Below, one piece after another: positions 1-8,047 of a DNA stretch of 64,000 bases. This stretch comes from Streptomyces sp. NBC_01707 (GTDB taxonomy: Bacteria; Actinomycetota; Actinomycetes; Streptomycetales; Streptomycetaceae). Under the pieces are notes generated by a model, which did not search any database, was not told where the DNA came from, and saw only the letters and a list, made by a program, of their open reading frames with translations. The position numbers and the translations under genes were made by a program. Position 1 is the first letter of the stretch, and every line of letters begins with the position of its first letter. The DNA is taken from the NCBI RefSeq assembly GCF_041438805.1, contig NZ_CP109190.1, positions 1 through 64,000 on the forward strand, read 5' to 3'.

Positions 1-200
1 GCGCAACACCTGCGCTTCGCGCAGGTGTTGAGAAGTGATGGCGCAACGCTTCGCGTTGCACTGGACTCGGCTTCGCCGAGTTGTGTTGTCTCCGCTTCGC
101 TTCAACAACACGGGTAGGGCGCTGCGCTGCCCTACCTGGTCTCTCCGGCTTCGCCTTCGAGTCCTGGCCCGCTTCGCGGGCTGCTGGCTGGCAGCGGGGT
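1..200. repeat. Telomere-like hairpin array at the left end
   Basis: Seven or eight palindromes follow each other almost without spacing: stems 4-15/19-30 (12 bp, loop TTC), 43-49/53-59, 65-71/75-81, 83-89/105-111 with an inner GCTTCGC tip, 114-120/129-135 with a GCTGCGC tip, 147-149/153-155, 167-172/176-181 and 181-184/191-194. Read on the bottom strand, which has its 3' end at base 1, the tips are GCGAAGC and GCGCAGC, the very stable mini-hairpin loops known from the 3' overhangs of Streptomyces telomeres. The first bases do not match the commonest Streptomyces telomere start as I remember it, so this would be a variant telomere. Tap and Tpg at 16.5-19.3 kb support the call. I cannot tell whether base 1 is the real end. 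Confidence 0.85.
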
Positions 201-208
201 GGGTTGTG

Positions 209-357
209 ATGGCGCATCAGGGTAGGTCTGTCTGCAGTGCGTTGTGGTGGGCTTCTTACCCTGCGCCATGTGGCTGCTTCCTTGTGGCAGGACTTTGGGT
301 GAATCCGGATCTCGGGCTCGTGCCTCTCCACGGCCGGTGGCCGCTATGGCCGTGGAG
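209..357. repeat. Subterminal inverted repeats
   Basis: Two further inverted repeats follow the telomere hairpins. A split one pairs 209-224 with 258-270 (ATGGCGCA and AGGGTA blocks), and a 10-bp perfect stem pairs 326-335 with 348-357 around a 12-base loop. The second overlaps the 3' end of the small minus-strand gene ending at 344, so it could be that gene's terminator or another telomeric palindrome. No gene is supported between 200 and 343. Confidence 0.5.
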
Positions 358-571
358 TCGGGGTGCCGGCCGGGGAGCTGGATGGAGCAGCGGGGGTTCG
401 CTTCCAGGGGCGTGTGTACGGAGTCCGGCACGTGGCGCAGTGGGCGAGGTAGAGGGCGGAGGTGGGGCTGTGCTCTTGGGCGGGTGTGACGGTGTATTCG
501 CGTTGCTCGATGAGGGTGGTGAGGCGGGGCCAGGGGGTGGGGCAGAGGCAGGTGTCCTGGTCTTGGGTCAA
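344..571 (-). CDS. Small Cys-rich protein of unknown function
   Basis: 75 residues starting at a TTG that overlaps the stop of the upstream gene (TTGA), with a strong GAAGGGGG ribosome site a few bases before it, so translation is probably coupled. The protein begins MTQDQDTCLCPTPW and has CxC near the N terminus and HCATC in the middle, a possible metal-binding set. The last 15 residues are Ser/Pro/Thr-rich. I do not recognise the family. It is the gene nearest the telomere, a position where Streptomyces replicons often have small unique genes. The alternative is a longer overlapping frame, rejected because it has no start signal and unnatural composition. Confidence 0.5.
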   Translation of the reverse strand: MTQDQDTCLCPTPWPRLTTLIEQREYTVTPAQEHSPTSALYLAHCATCRTPYTRPWKRTPAAPSSSPAGTPTPRP

Positions 572-1032
572 CGGGCCCCCTTCGTTGGTGATTTGGTGGT
601 GCGTCGGCTCGGTTTGCGGCCGATGGTCTGTTCCACCTGCTCGATCTCGTCGTCTCCGTAGGCGGTGCGGATGCCGGAGATGGTCATGCCGCTGGCCTCG
701 GCCAGGGACTCCAGGTGGTAGGGGCGGGTGCCGTGGAATCGCCGGCCGTAGGCGAGGAGTCGGCGGATCTCGGCGTCTGCCGCGGCTTTGCGGGCCCGGG
801 CGTCCTGGAGGGCCAGGAGCAGCGGGTCTGTGTCGAGGCCGTCGCATGCGGCTTGGAGGTTCTCCTGTTCCTCGGCGCGTAGGCGTTCGGCTTTCTCGTA
901 GGCCTCGAAGTAGAGGTCGGCCGGGGTGACCGATCCGGGTGCGGGAAGAGGGAAGCGGATCGCTGCAATGTCGCTGATCAAATCCATATTGCGATCGTCG
1001 CAAAGAATTACGTTCATCGCAATAATGCTCAT
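568..1032 (-). CDS. HTH-like protein of unknown function
   Basis: 154 residues if it starts at ATG 1032 (weak GAAAG upstream); an internal ATG at 987 gives 139 residues. The centre is a charged helix rich in Ala/Arg/Glu (coiled-coil-like, residues ~40-90). The C-terminal third, around HLESLAEASGMTISGIRTAY, has the pattern of a helix-turn-helix, followed by a basic tail. That suggests DNA binding, perhaps local regulation. It is coupled to the 75-residue gene downstream and divergent from the gene at 1081, with an inverted repeat over its start. Family not recognised. Confidence 0.55.
   Translation of the reverse strand: MSIIAMNVILCDDRNMDLISDIAAIRFPLPAPGSVTPADLYFEAYEKAERLRAEEQENLQAACDGLDTDPLLLALQDARARKAAADAEIRRLLAYGRRFHGTRPYHLESLAEASGMTISGIRTAYGDDEIEQVEQTIGRKPSRRTTKSPTKGAR
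988..1023. promoter_or_regulatory. Inverted repeat over the start of the minus-strand gene
   Basis: ATTGCGAT at 988-995 is repeated inverted as ATCGCAAT at 1016-1023 with 20 bases between. It sits between the alternative start codons of the gene ending at 568 and in the divergent promoter region of the gene at 1081. It is far more AT-rich than its surroundings. It could be an operator or, in RNA, a start-codon hairpin. Confidence 0.4.
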
Positions 1033-1080
1033 GGGAAACTTTCGTTGTCGAAATCCCGTTCCGTGAACTAGAGTTGACGC

Positions 1081-1743
1081 ATGGTTGACATGTGGAGCCT
1101 CGACAGCGAGGCACTTGAGGAGAGGGTCGCCTTCGCGGCCGAGGTTCGTAACCTGATCTGGTCGGAGACCAGGAAGCGCATGGGCCTCAACGGGCAGCAG
1201 GGTCCGGCCACTCCGAACGCCATCTCCCCCACGTCGGCGGCCGCCAAGCAGCTGCACCTGGTGTACCTGGAGGTCGCCACGGAGGTCGGCGATATCGCGC
1301 AGCGCCTGGCGTCCGAGGCCGCCGCACGGGCCGGCCGTGCCGGGGCCAACTACGCGGAACTGGGCGAGTATGCGGGCGGGATTTCCCGGCAGGCCGCACG
1401 CAAGCGGTGGCCGGACGCCGTCGGCACCTACTGGACCCTCTACCTCCTCACCGGCAAGAGCCACCCGCACGGCATGTCCGTCAGCGTGTTCCGCAGCAGC
1501 GGCAAAGCGATCGATGCCGGCCGAACTGCCGTGGACGACGGAGCCCTCACCGACGACGGCGCCATCGCCGCCACGGTCGTCAACTCCTCCCGTCACGCCA
1601 TGTGGGCCTGCTCCTTCAACAACGGCACCTGGGCGCCGGAGGAAATCACCCTGCCCAAGGAGCTGCAGACCGTTCCCCCCACCGGCCAGGCCGGGCACAC
1701 CGACTGGCTGCACCAGTGGGAGCAGCACATCACCAGGCTCTGA
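1081..1743 (+). CDS. HTH-like plasmid-type protein of unknown function
   Basis: 220 residues. The N-terminal half is helical. Residues ~90-118 (NYAELGEYAGGISRQAARKR) match the helix-turn-helix pattern common in Streptomyces plasmid proteins, where a G-G-I-S-R-Q-A-A-R-K-R-W-P string recurs. The second half is mixed alpha/beta with WxCSFNNGTW. No Shine-Dalgarno site is seen before ATG 1081, so the message may be leaderless; ATG 1090 is an alternative start. It is divergent from the 568-1032 gene, sharing the intervening region. A DNA-binding role is inferred only. Confidence 0.65.
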   Translation: MVDMWSLDSEALEERVAFAAEVRNLIWSETRKRMGLNGQQGPATPNAISPTSAAAKQLHLVYLEVATEVGDIAQRLASEAAARAGRAGANYAELGEYAGGISRQAARKRWPDAVGTYWTLYLLTGKSHPHGMSVSVFRSSGKAIDAGRTAVDDGALTDDGAIAATVVNSSRHAMWACSFNNGTWAPEEITLPKELQTVPPTGQAGHTDWLHQWEQHITRL

Positions 1744-2106
1744 ACGCCCACGTGACGGGCTGCCGGGCGGTGCAGGCAGCCGCAGAGCACGCGCGGTCAC
1801 GCGGCGACGACGGATGCCGGGCGCGAGGCAGCCTGAGCCACGCCCGCCCGGGAGTCCTTCGCACAAGATCTACGACAGCTGCGGTGGCTGGGCTCGGACC
1901 CTACGGTGACACGAAGCGGTAGGTCAGCCGTGGCGCGGGCGTAGTGCGTGACCGGTGCCGCAGCCGCCGCGTTTCGGCCGCCGCGGTGGGCCCGGCGCAA
2001 CTGACGCGGGCCGTCAGGGCGTCCATGACCGTGGCGGGTTCAACACGGCCGAGACCATGTGATGGGCATCGGCCGGACGACGTGGAGCGAAGGAGGCGTG
2101 CCTGAC
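1744..2106. other. Intergenic region
   Basis: No convincing gene on either strand. Only short GC-rich inverted repeats are seen, for example CTGACG/CGTCAG near 2000-2015. The end contains the AAGGAGG ribosome site (2090-2096) for the next gene. Confidence 0.5.
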
Positions 2107-2655
2107 GTGTCGTGGAGATGGGTGATCACGGGTGCGGTCGCGGTGGTGGGGGCCACGCTTTGTGCGGTGCGAGTGAAGAGAGTGCTGGGCAACCCCTTCG
2201 CACAGGCGGAGAAGGAACTGGACAAGCGCGATCGGGCGCTGCGCGAGGAGCACCCCGATACCGTGGCGCTCCGGCACCGGGCCCACTACCTGAGCGAAAT
2301 CGGGGACCTGGCCGGCGCCGTGGAAATCTCCGAGCAGCTGCTCGCCGACCGGGTGCGCGTGCTGGGCGAAGACCACCCTCAGGTCCTCACCACTCGGCTC
2401 AACCTGGCCAACCTGCGCGGCAGGGCGGGGGACGCGGCCGGTGCCGCCGAGGCGTTCGAACGGCTGGTGCTCGACATGGAGCGGGTGCACGGAGCCGACT
2501 TCATCTACACCGTCGTGTCCCAGCGCGCCGCCGTCCGCTGGCGGAAGGAAGCGGACAGCGACAGCCAGGGCACCACGGGCGCGCGCGTCACCGCGCCGCC
2601 ACAGCCTCGTGGTCGAGGTGCTGACCGGTCCGGCCGACACGGGACGCTGATGTGA
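2107..2655 (+). CDS. TPR protein with N-terminal membrane segment
   Basis: 182 residues from GTG 2107, which lies 10 bases after AAGGAGG; GTG 2098 is too close to that site. Residues ~3-20 (WVITGAVAVVGATLCAV) form one hydrophobic helix, so the protein is probably membrane-anchored. Residues ~45-150 hold two to three kinesin-light-chain type TPR units (HPDTVALRHR... LGEDHPQVLTTRLNLA...), the type found in actinomycete NB-ARC/TPR proteins, usually protein-protein contact modules. The C terminus is unstructured and basic. The stop overlaps the next frame (ATGTGA), which suggests an operon. Confidence 0.75.
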   Translation: MSWRWVITGAVAVVGATLCAVRVKRVLGNPFAQAEKELDKRDRALREEHPDTVALRHRAHYLSEIGDLAGAVEISEQLLADRVRVLGEDHPQVLTTRLNLANLRGRAGDAAGAAEAFERLVLDMERVHGADFIYTVVSQRAAVRWRKEADSDSQGTTGARVTAPPQPRGRGADRSGRHGTLM

Positions 2656-2909
2656 ACGGCACCCACACGTGCTCCACGACCGGCCTAGCCGCCGACGTCC
2701 GACGCCACGCCGCCGCCCTGCCCAAGAGCGACGGCCACGGCGCCCTCGCCGAAGTCGTCCTCCGCGAAGCCGAAGCCCGCCTCTCCGCCCCGCCGAAAGC
2801 GGCGGGGCTGCCTGTCTTGCCCTCGGCTTTGATGAGGGCTTGGCACGTCTTGGTGGTGCTCGACGTGAGAATGACATGGCCCTTCGTCACTCATGCCAGC
2901 AACGAGTGA
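2652..2909 (+). pseudogene. Truncated gene fused to foreign sequence
   Basis: Starts at GTG 2652, overlapping the TPR gene stop (GTGA), 85 residues. The first ~50 residues (VRRHAAALPKSDGHGALAEV... EAEARLSAPP) look like a genuine helical protein start. From about 2795 the composition changes abruptly and the remaining ~35 residues look like read-through into another element. I read it as the 5' part of an accessory gene cut by rearrangement. The function of the original is unknown. Confidence 0.4.
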
Positions 2910-3111
2910 GCACCACCCGTCAACGACAAGGTCACCGCGCCTGCGCCCCTGACGCTCAGACGACGAGGTCCACCTGACACTTCCCCGCAGACCATCACAC
3001 TCCCTGGGGCGTGGACGAACGTGCGCTGCTGTGCCTGCGAGGCACGGCCGGGGCAGTCCAGGTACGCGGGTCGCGGGCGATGTACACCGAGACCCTCAAG
3101 ACTCGCATGGC
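2910..3111. other. Degenerate stretch left of the IS21 element
   Basis: No complete gene. On the minus strand, 2995-3108 reads MRVLRVSVYIARDPRTW and ends after 37 residues. It may be the 3' remnant of a gene cut by the IS21 element, but it is too short to identify. Confidence 0.3.
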
Positions 3112-3252
3112 TTTGTTCACGAGTTGCGTCGTCAGTTGTTCACGGGTTTGGGAGGCCCCCAGATCCACGGTCGGGTGATGTTCACGAGTTTTGACGGCAG
3201 TGGAGTCCTTGCCACGGGAGCATCGGGGTGTTCCTGGTGAAAGGCCCTGGTC

Positions 3253-4896
3253 ATGCCGCAGATGTCGAAGGTCGAGCTGTATGCCGCGATTCGGCGCGAC
3301 CACCGCGGCGGCATGACGATGCGGGAGATCGAGCGCAAGTACAACGTGTCGTGGCGGACGGTCCGCAGGGCCGTGGACTCGGTCTGGCCGGAGCCTCGGA
3401 AGAAGCTGCCACCGCGCCCGACCGCGCTGGATCCGTACAAGGCGGTGATCGACGGGATCCTGCGGGCGGACCTGGATGCGCCGCGCAAGCAGCGGCACAC
3501 GGTCACGCGCCTCTTCCACCGCCTGGTTGAAGAGCACGGCGCCGATGTGTCCTACCAGATGGTCCGGCGCTACGTCGCGGACCGGAAGCCTCGGATCCTG
3601 GTGGAGTCGGGCAAGGCCCCGCTGGAAGCGTTCGTGCCCCAGACCCACCAGCCGGGCATGGAGGCCGAGGTCGGCTTCGGCGACGTGAGCGTGCGCCTCG
3701 CCGGCGAACTGGTCACCTGCTACCTGTTCTCCTTCCGCCTGTCGTACTCGGGCAAGGCCGTCCACCGCGTCTTCGCCTCCTGCGGCCAGGAAGCCTTCTT
3801 CGAAGGGCACGCGCACGCCCTGCGGACGCTGGGCGGTGTCCCACGGAGCAAGGTCCGCTACGACAACCTGAAGGCCGCCGTCGCCCGCGTGCTGGGGCTG
3901 AGCCGGGCGAGGGTGGAGACCGACCGGTGGATCGCCTTCAAGTCGCACTTCGGGATCGAGAGCTTCTACTGCCGGCCCGGCATCGACGGCGCCCACGAAA
4001 AGGGCGGGGTCGAGGGGCAGATCGGCTATTTCCGTCGCAACCACTTCACCCCGGTTCCCGAGGTCGCCTCGTTGTCGGAGCTGAACGAACTGGTCGAGCA
4101 GTGGGACCAGCACGACGGCCGGCGCCGGATCGGATCCCGGCCGCGAACGATCGACGAGTACTTCGAGGTCGAGCGGCCGCTGCTGATGCCGCTGCCCGAG
4201 GAGCCGTTCGAGACCGGACGGGTGTTCACGCCTCGCGTCGACCGCTATAGCCAGATCGCGGTCCGCACCAACCGCTACTCGGTGCCGGTGAGGCTGATCG
4301 GCAAGCGGGTCAGGGTGATGCTGCACGCCTCTCACCTGGTGGTTTACGACAAGAATGTGGAAGTGGCCCGCCACGAGCGGCTGATCGCCAAGGGCAGCTG
4401 CCGCCTGGAACTGGACCACTACCTCGAAGCCCTGATCCGCAAGCCAGGCGCCTTCCCCGGCGCGACCGCACTCGAGCAGGCCCGCTCCGCCGGCAAGTTC
4501 ACCCCTGTCCATGACGCCTGGTGGGCCGCAGCGGTCAAAGCACACGGCGACACCGAGGGCACCCGGGCCTTGATCGAGGTGCTCCTGATGGCCCGGCACA
4601 TCCCGCACGAGCACCTGGTCGCCGGTCTGGCGACCGCGTTGCGGGCCGGGGCCCTGACCGCGGACGCGGTCGCCCTGGAGGCCCGCAAAGCCGCCCAGAC
4701 CGAGGACGAACCCGCTCCAGCCACCTCGTCTGCGCTGGCCACCGGGCAGCCGCCGGCGACCGTGACGTTCCTGCACGAGTGGAAGCTGAACCACCTGCCG
4801 CCGGACACCAGGCCACTGCCCTCGGTGACGCCCTACGACCAGTTGCTCCGACGTCGCGCCAGCGGCGGTGACCACCGAGAGGGAGAAGCACAGTGA
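3253..4896 (+). CDS. istA: IS21 transposase IstA
   Basis: 547 residues, normal length for IstA. Helix-turn-helix near residues 17-40 (MREIERKYNVSWRTVRRA), integrase-type DDE core at ~130-270, beta-barrel C-terminal region after ~320. AAAGG lies 9 bases before ATG 3253. The second Asp (VRYDN) and the Glu (GGVEGQIGYFRRN) are visible. In the first catalytic strand, however, where family members have V-D-F-G-E, this protein reads EVGFGDVSV, with Gly from GGC at 3673-3675. The transposase may therefore be inactive. The stop overlaps istB (GTGA). Confidence 0.93.
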   Translation: MPQMSKVELYAAIRRDHRGGMTMREIERKYNVSWRTVRRAVDSVWPEPRKKLPPRPTALDPYKAVIDGILRADLDAPRKQRHTVTRLFHRLVEEHGADVSYQMVRRYVADRKPRILVESGKAPLEAFVPQTHQPGMEAEVGFGDVSVRLAGELVTCYLFSFRLSYSGKAVHRVFASCGQEAFFEGHAHALRTLGGVPRSKVRYDNLKAAVARVLGLSRARVETDRWIAFKSHFGIESFYCRPGIDGAHEKGGVEGQIGYFRRNHFTPVPEVASLSELNELVEQWDQHDGRRRIGSRPRTIDEYFEVERPLLMPLPEEPFETGRVFTPRVDRYSQIAVRTNRYSVPVRLIGKRVRVMLHASHLVVYDKNVEVARHERLIAKGSCRLELDHYLEALIRKPGAFPGATALEQARSAGKFTPVHDAWWAAAVKAHGDTEGTRALIEVLLMARHIPHEHLVAGLATALRAGALTADAVALEARKAAQTEDEPAPATSSALATGQPPATVTFLHEWKLNHLPPDTRPLPSVTPYDQLLRRRASGGDHREGEAQ

Positions 4897-5687
4897 CCCT
4901 GCCCCGCCAGCGAGGACTGACCGAGCAAGCCGCCACCACCGCCATCGACACCGCCTGCCGCTTGCTGCGGCTGCCGTCAATTCGCAACGAGTTCGCGGAC
5001 ATCGCCGACCGGGCCGCCAAGGACCAGATGACCTACCGCGGCTTCCTCGCCGAGCTGCTGATGGCGGAGTGCGACGACCGGGCCCGCCGACGCTCGGAAC
5101 GGCGGATCAAGGCGGCCGGGTTCCCGAGGGAGAAGTCACTGCGGACCTTCGACTTCGACGCCAACCCCAACATCGACGCGGCCACCATCAACACACTCGC
5201 CAGCTGCGAGTGGATCAAGAAGAGCCAGCCGCTCTGCCTGATCGGCGACTCCGGCACCGGCAAGTCCCACATGCTTATCGCTTTGGGGACCGAGGCCGCC
5301 ATGAAGGGCTACCGCGTCCGCTACACGCTCGCTACCAAACTGGTGAACGAGCTGGTCGAAGCCGCCGACGAGAAGCAGCTGAACAAGACCATCGCCCGCT
5401 ACGGTCGCGTCGACCTTTTGTGCATCGACGAGCTCGGATACATGGAACTGGACCGGCACGGCGCCGAGCTGCTGTTCCAGGTTCTGACCGAGCGAGAGGA
5501 GAAGAACAGCGTCGCCATCGCCTCAAACGAGTCGTTCGGAGGCTGGACGAAGACCTTCACCGACCCCCGTCTCTGCGCCGCCATCGTCGACCGGCTCACC
5601 TTCAACGGCACCATCATCGAGACCGGAACCGACTCCTACCGCCTGGCCAGCACCCGAGCCCGTGCCGAACACGCAGAAGCGGGCTGA
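4893..5687 (+). CDS. istB: IS21 helper ATPase IstB
   Basis: 264 residues, DnaC/DnaA-like AAA+ ATPase that assists IstA. Walker A GDSGTGKSHM at residues ~118-127, Walker B LLCIDELGY at ~172-180, and the conserved region SNESFGGWTKTF near 210. Starts at GTG 4893 inside the istA stop, with GGGAG upstream, which gives coupled translation. All core motifs look intact. Confidence 0.95.
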   Translation: MTLPRQRGLTEQAATTAIDTACRLLRLPSIRNEFADIADRAAKDQMTYRGFLAELLMAECDDRARRRSERRIKAAGFPREKSLRTFDFDANPNIDAATINTLASCEWIKKSQPLCLIGDSGTGKSHMLIALGTEAAMKGYRVRYTLATKLVNELVEAADEKQLNKTIARYGRVDLLCIDELGYMELDRHGAELLFQVLTEREEKNSVAIASNESFGGWTKTFTDPRLCAAIVDRLTFNGTIIETGTDSYRLASTRARAEHAEAG

Positions 5688-5701
5688 TCAACCACTCCAC
5701 C

Positions 5702-5734
5702 GCCTGGCCGGCAACCGCTGAAGGCCGGCCAGGC
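5702..5734. terminator. Bidirectional terminator
   Basis: Perfect 10-bp stem 5702-5711/5725-5734 with a 13-base loop. It sits in the 52-bp gap between the convergent istB and HAD hydrolase genes, so it can end transcripts from both sides. No strong T-run is seen, as is usual in Streptomyces. Confidence 0.7.
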
Positions 5735-5739
5735 CGACA

Positions 5740-6378
5740 TCACCCGAGCGGGACAGGCCCTACAACCCGGGGACCAGCGTCCAGATGGGCTGCGATGCGC
5801 GTAATCGTCCGTGCGTTGTCCTCAAACAGATGTGCCTGCATGCCCGCTGCCTGAGCAGCCTCAGCATTGACTGCGAGATCGTCGATGAACAGACAGCTCT
5901 CCGGCCGCACCTCCAGGCTGGCGCATACGACCTCGAAGGCACGCGGGTCCGGCTTCTCAACGCCGATCTCATGCGAGTACACGATTTGCTCGACCAGTTC
6001 GTCGAAGTGATACAGCGCCGTCTCCCGTTCCCGGGCGCCGACGAAGCTGTTGCTCAGAATGCCCAGCCTGCAGCTTCCTCGCAGCCCACGCACATAAGCG
6101 ATGAGCTCCTCGTTAGGCGTTCCCAAGTACTCCGCCCAGAGATCAGCCATGAAGGCTTCAACCTGGGGCGCGTCGAGCCCCAAGCGTGCTGCCACCTGCT
6201 CGTGGACCTCTCGTTCACTGATACTCCCGATGCTCCCGGCTTGCCACACGTCATGCATCCGCTCATGCACAGTGCCGAGCGGCAACTCCAGCCGCTCTTC
6301 CCACCGCTGCACGCACCCCGTTTCCGGCGTGATCTCCAGCACGCCACCGATATCGAGAATGACGCAGGTCGCCGTCAC
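5740..6378 (-). CDS. HAD-family phosphatase-like hydrolase
   Basis: 212 residues from GTG 6378, preceded by GAGGGGGAG at 5-base spacing. HAD motifs are in order: motif I CVILDIGGVLE (residues ~5-15), motif II ILSNS (~112), motif III Lys in GVEKPDPRAF (~148), motif IV CLFIDDLAVN (~170). The helical cap between motifs I and II makes it subfamily IA, like YihX-type sugar-phosphate phosphatases. The substrate is unknown. It lies inside the apparent IS21 ends, convergent to istB, and may be a captured passenger. Confidence 0.85.
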   Translation of the reverse strand: MTATCVILDIGGVLEITPETGCVQRWEERLELPLGTVHERMHDVWQAGSIGSISEREVHEQVAARLGLDAPQVEAFMADLWAEYLGTPNEELIAYVRGLRGSCRLGILSNSFVGARERETALYHFDELVEQIVYSHEIGVEKPDPRAFEVVCASLEVRPESCLFIDDLAVNAEAAQAAGMQAHLFEDNARTITRIAAHLDAGPRVVGPVPLG

Positions 6379-6606
6379 TCGAACTCCCCCTCTTCGTCCT
6401 GCCCGGCTGGCGAGCGCACACCGCTCGCTCATTTGATCTACGGAGACACTGTCGCCCTTCCCTCTGAGGCAAGGTCAAGCGATCTTGAAACCTTGTGGCA
6501 GCCCTGTTGCGAGCCACCGACACGACTCCGCTACATCGGCCTTCAAAACTCGTGACGAACCGCGGAGTCCTCGGCCGGGCGACGACGTCAGAACTCGTCA
6601 ACAAAC

Positions 6607-6811
6607 GCTGTCGCAAGAAGTGATCGAAGCCACCCGCACGAGAACCGCGTTGCTGCGCGGCGCTCAGCAGCACCAGCAAGCGGGGCGCAGCGACGAGGCG
6701 ACCGTGTGGAGCGCGGCAGCACGCGGGCTTCTGCTCGCCGGGCGTCGGGCGAAGGGCCCGAGCGTCCGCACCGTCTCGGGCGGCCTGCCCACCCTGGGGC
6801 AGGGGCGATAG
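6607..6811 (+). pseudogene. 3' fragment of a gene cut by the IS21 end
   Basis: Directly after the IS21 right repeat one frame stays open to 6811 and reads LSQEVIEATRTRTALLRGAQ... WSAAARGLLLAGRR, a natural-looking Ala/Arg-rich helical protein. Its 5' part is missing. The upstream ATG at 6485 lies in IS-derived sequence and is not a credible start. Original function unknown. Confidence 0.4.
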
Positions 6812-7049
6812 GCGCGGTCGGGGCCGGGTGGCTGGTGTGTTGTGCCGTATGCGGCGTCTCGGGCCGCTAGGGTACTGGCGCGGCCGGCTGCGCACGCCGC
6901 GAACCTGATGCCTGGTGCCCCACGCCGGGCGTGCCTTCAGGTGAAGGGCACCCGGGCCGTTGCCCGAGGGGTGGTCCCGCAGGAAGACCATCACACCTGT
7001 ACGCCGTCGACTCTGCGGGGCAGTGGGGGCCCTGGAGCGGAGTTCGATC
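6812..7049. other. Intergenic, probable promoter region
   Basis: No gene. A TAGGGT hexamer at 6868-6873 resembles a Streptomyces -10 box, but no -35 box is well placed. GGAG before ATG 7050 serves the next gene. Confidence 0.3.
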
Positions 7050-7997
7050 ATGACGAAGGCCGGAGCGAGCGGAGCGAAGGCACGCGCCCGGAAGGTTCAG
7101 CAGACCACCGGGGCGAAGTACATCCGGCTCCGTGGGCGCGCGCCGGTCCAACAGCGGGGCCGGACCGTGCAGTTCCTCATGGAGGACGGGCACGCCGTCG
7201 GGTCGCTGCCGCTGCAGATCGCCGCAGTGTGGGCTCGAGGCGGGCTGCGCGTCCTGATGCTGCACGAATACGAGCACGCGCCCATGAACTTGGCGCTGTA
7301 TTCGCGTCGGGTGAAGGAGCGCAGGGCTGCCGAGCAGCGGAAGCGTGAGTGGCCTGGGCACCGCAGCACCGTGCTGTGGCAGGCCGGGCCGGTCGGTGCG
7401 GGTGGTCTGCTGGCTAGCCAGCACACTCCCTGGACCACGCCGCCACCCGACCCGCGCCGGCTGACCTACGACGACACTCCTCTGCGGGAGGCGGTGGCCC
7501 TGGGCCAGGACCACTTCGACGTCGTAGTCATCATGGGCAGGAGCTCCTGGCCTCGCACCGAGCACGTCGAGCACTTCGTCCTGGTGGCCGACACCGGCGG
7601 CATCCCACTGACCGAGCGCGTGGCGCACGGCCACGGACCCAAACGGAAGGTCACCGAGCAGCCTCTGGACCCCCGCCAGAGCTCAGCGCTCCTGCGCGAC
7701 CGGCACCTGCGGTTCCTCCATGACAGGCTGCCTCCCTTCCTCGGCATGGTCAGCGCCTGCACCGCTCGGCTGCCTGCACCGGTACCGGACCCGGTATTCC
7801 TTATGGCGGTCGAAGCCGACATGGCCCGCGCCGGCCTGCCCCTCCTGGGCTGCGTCACCCTCGCCGACCGCGGCCTCGAAGCAGCACGCGCAGGACGCGA
7901 CGACGCGCCGTCCCCGGCCACCGTGGCGGCCCTCGCCTCGTGCGGGGACCACGGCATCGAACAGGCCGCCGCGGCCATCCGCGCCCACTGGGGCTGA
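7050..7997 (+). CDS. Unknown plasmid-type protein, faintly ParA-like
   Basis: 315 residues. The basic N terminus (SGAKARARKVQQTTGAKYIR) resembles the start of many Streptomyces plasmid proteins. Residues ~150-185 (FDVVVIMGRSSWPRTEHVEH then FVLVADTGGIPL) recall the Walker B and following strand of ParA/MinD ATPases, but I find no P-loop. It could be a degenerate ATPase or an unrelated protein. Stand-alone, followed downstream by an antisense helicase fragment. Function unknown. Confidence 0.65.
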   Translation: MTKAGASGAKARARKVQQTTGAKYIRLRGRAPVQQRGRTVQFLMEDGHAVGSLPLQIAAVWARGGLRVLMLHEYEHAPMNLALYSRRVKERRAAEQRKREWPGHRSTVLWQAGPVGAGGLLASQHTPWTTPPPDPRRLTYDDTPLREAVALGQDHFDVVVIMGRSSWPRTEHVEHFVLVADTGGIPLTERVAHGHGPKRKVTEQPLDPRQSSALLRDRHLRFLHDRLPPFLGMVSACTARLPAPVPDPVFLMAVEADMARAGLPLLGCVTLADRGLEAARAGRDDAPSPATVAALASCGDHGIEQAAAAIRAHWG

Positions 7998-8047
7998 GCC
8001 GGGTGGCGGGCGTGCTGTGCGGGGCACCCAGAAGTCTGTCTCCGTGC

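Larger units (their letters stand above)
3112..6606. mobile_element. IS21-family element with a passenger gene
   Basis: Contains the diagnostic istA-istB pair. The left end has three copies of a TGTTCACGAGTT-like motif (3114, 3137, 3180); the inner one continues as TTTTGACGG. The inverted counterparts are at 6547-6560 (AAAACTCGTGACGAAC) and 6590-6603 (GAACTCGTCAACA). Multiple terminal repeats are usual for IS21. If these are the true ends the element is ~3.5 kb, against 2-2.5 kb normally, and the excess is a HAD hydrolase gene. I see no target duplication: flanks are ...CATGGC and CGCTGT... The ends could also belong to two different copies. Confidence 0.65.

Noticed and set aside
2995..4980. 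661-codon minus-strand open frame
   Set aside because: Antisense of istA; no start signal and no family pattern.
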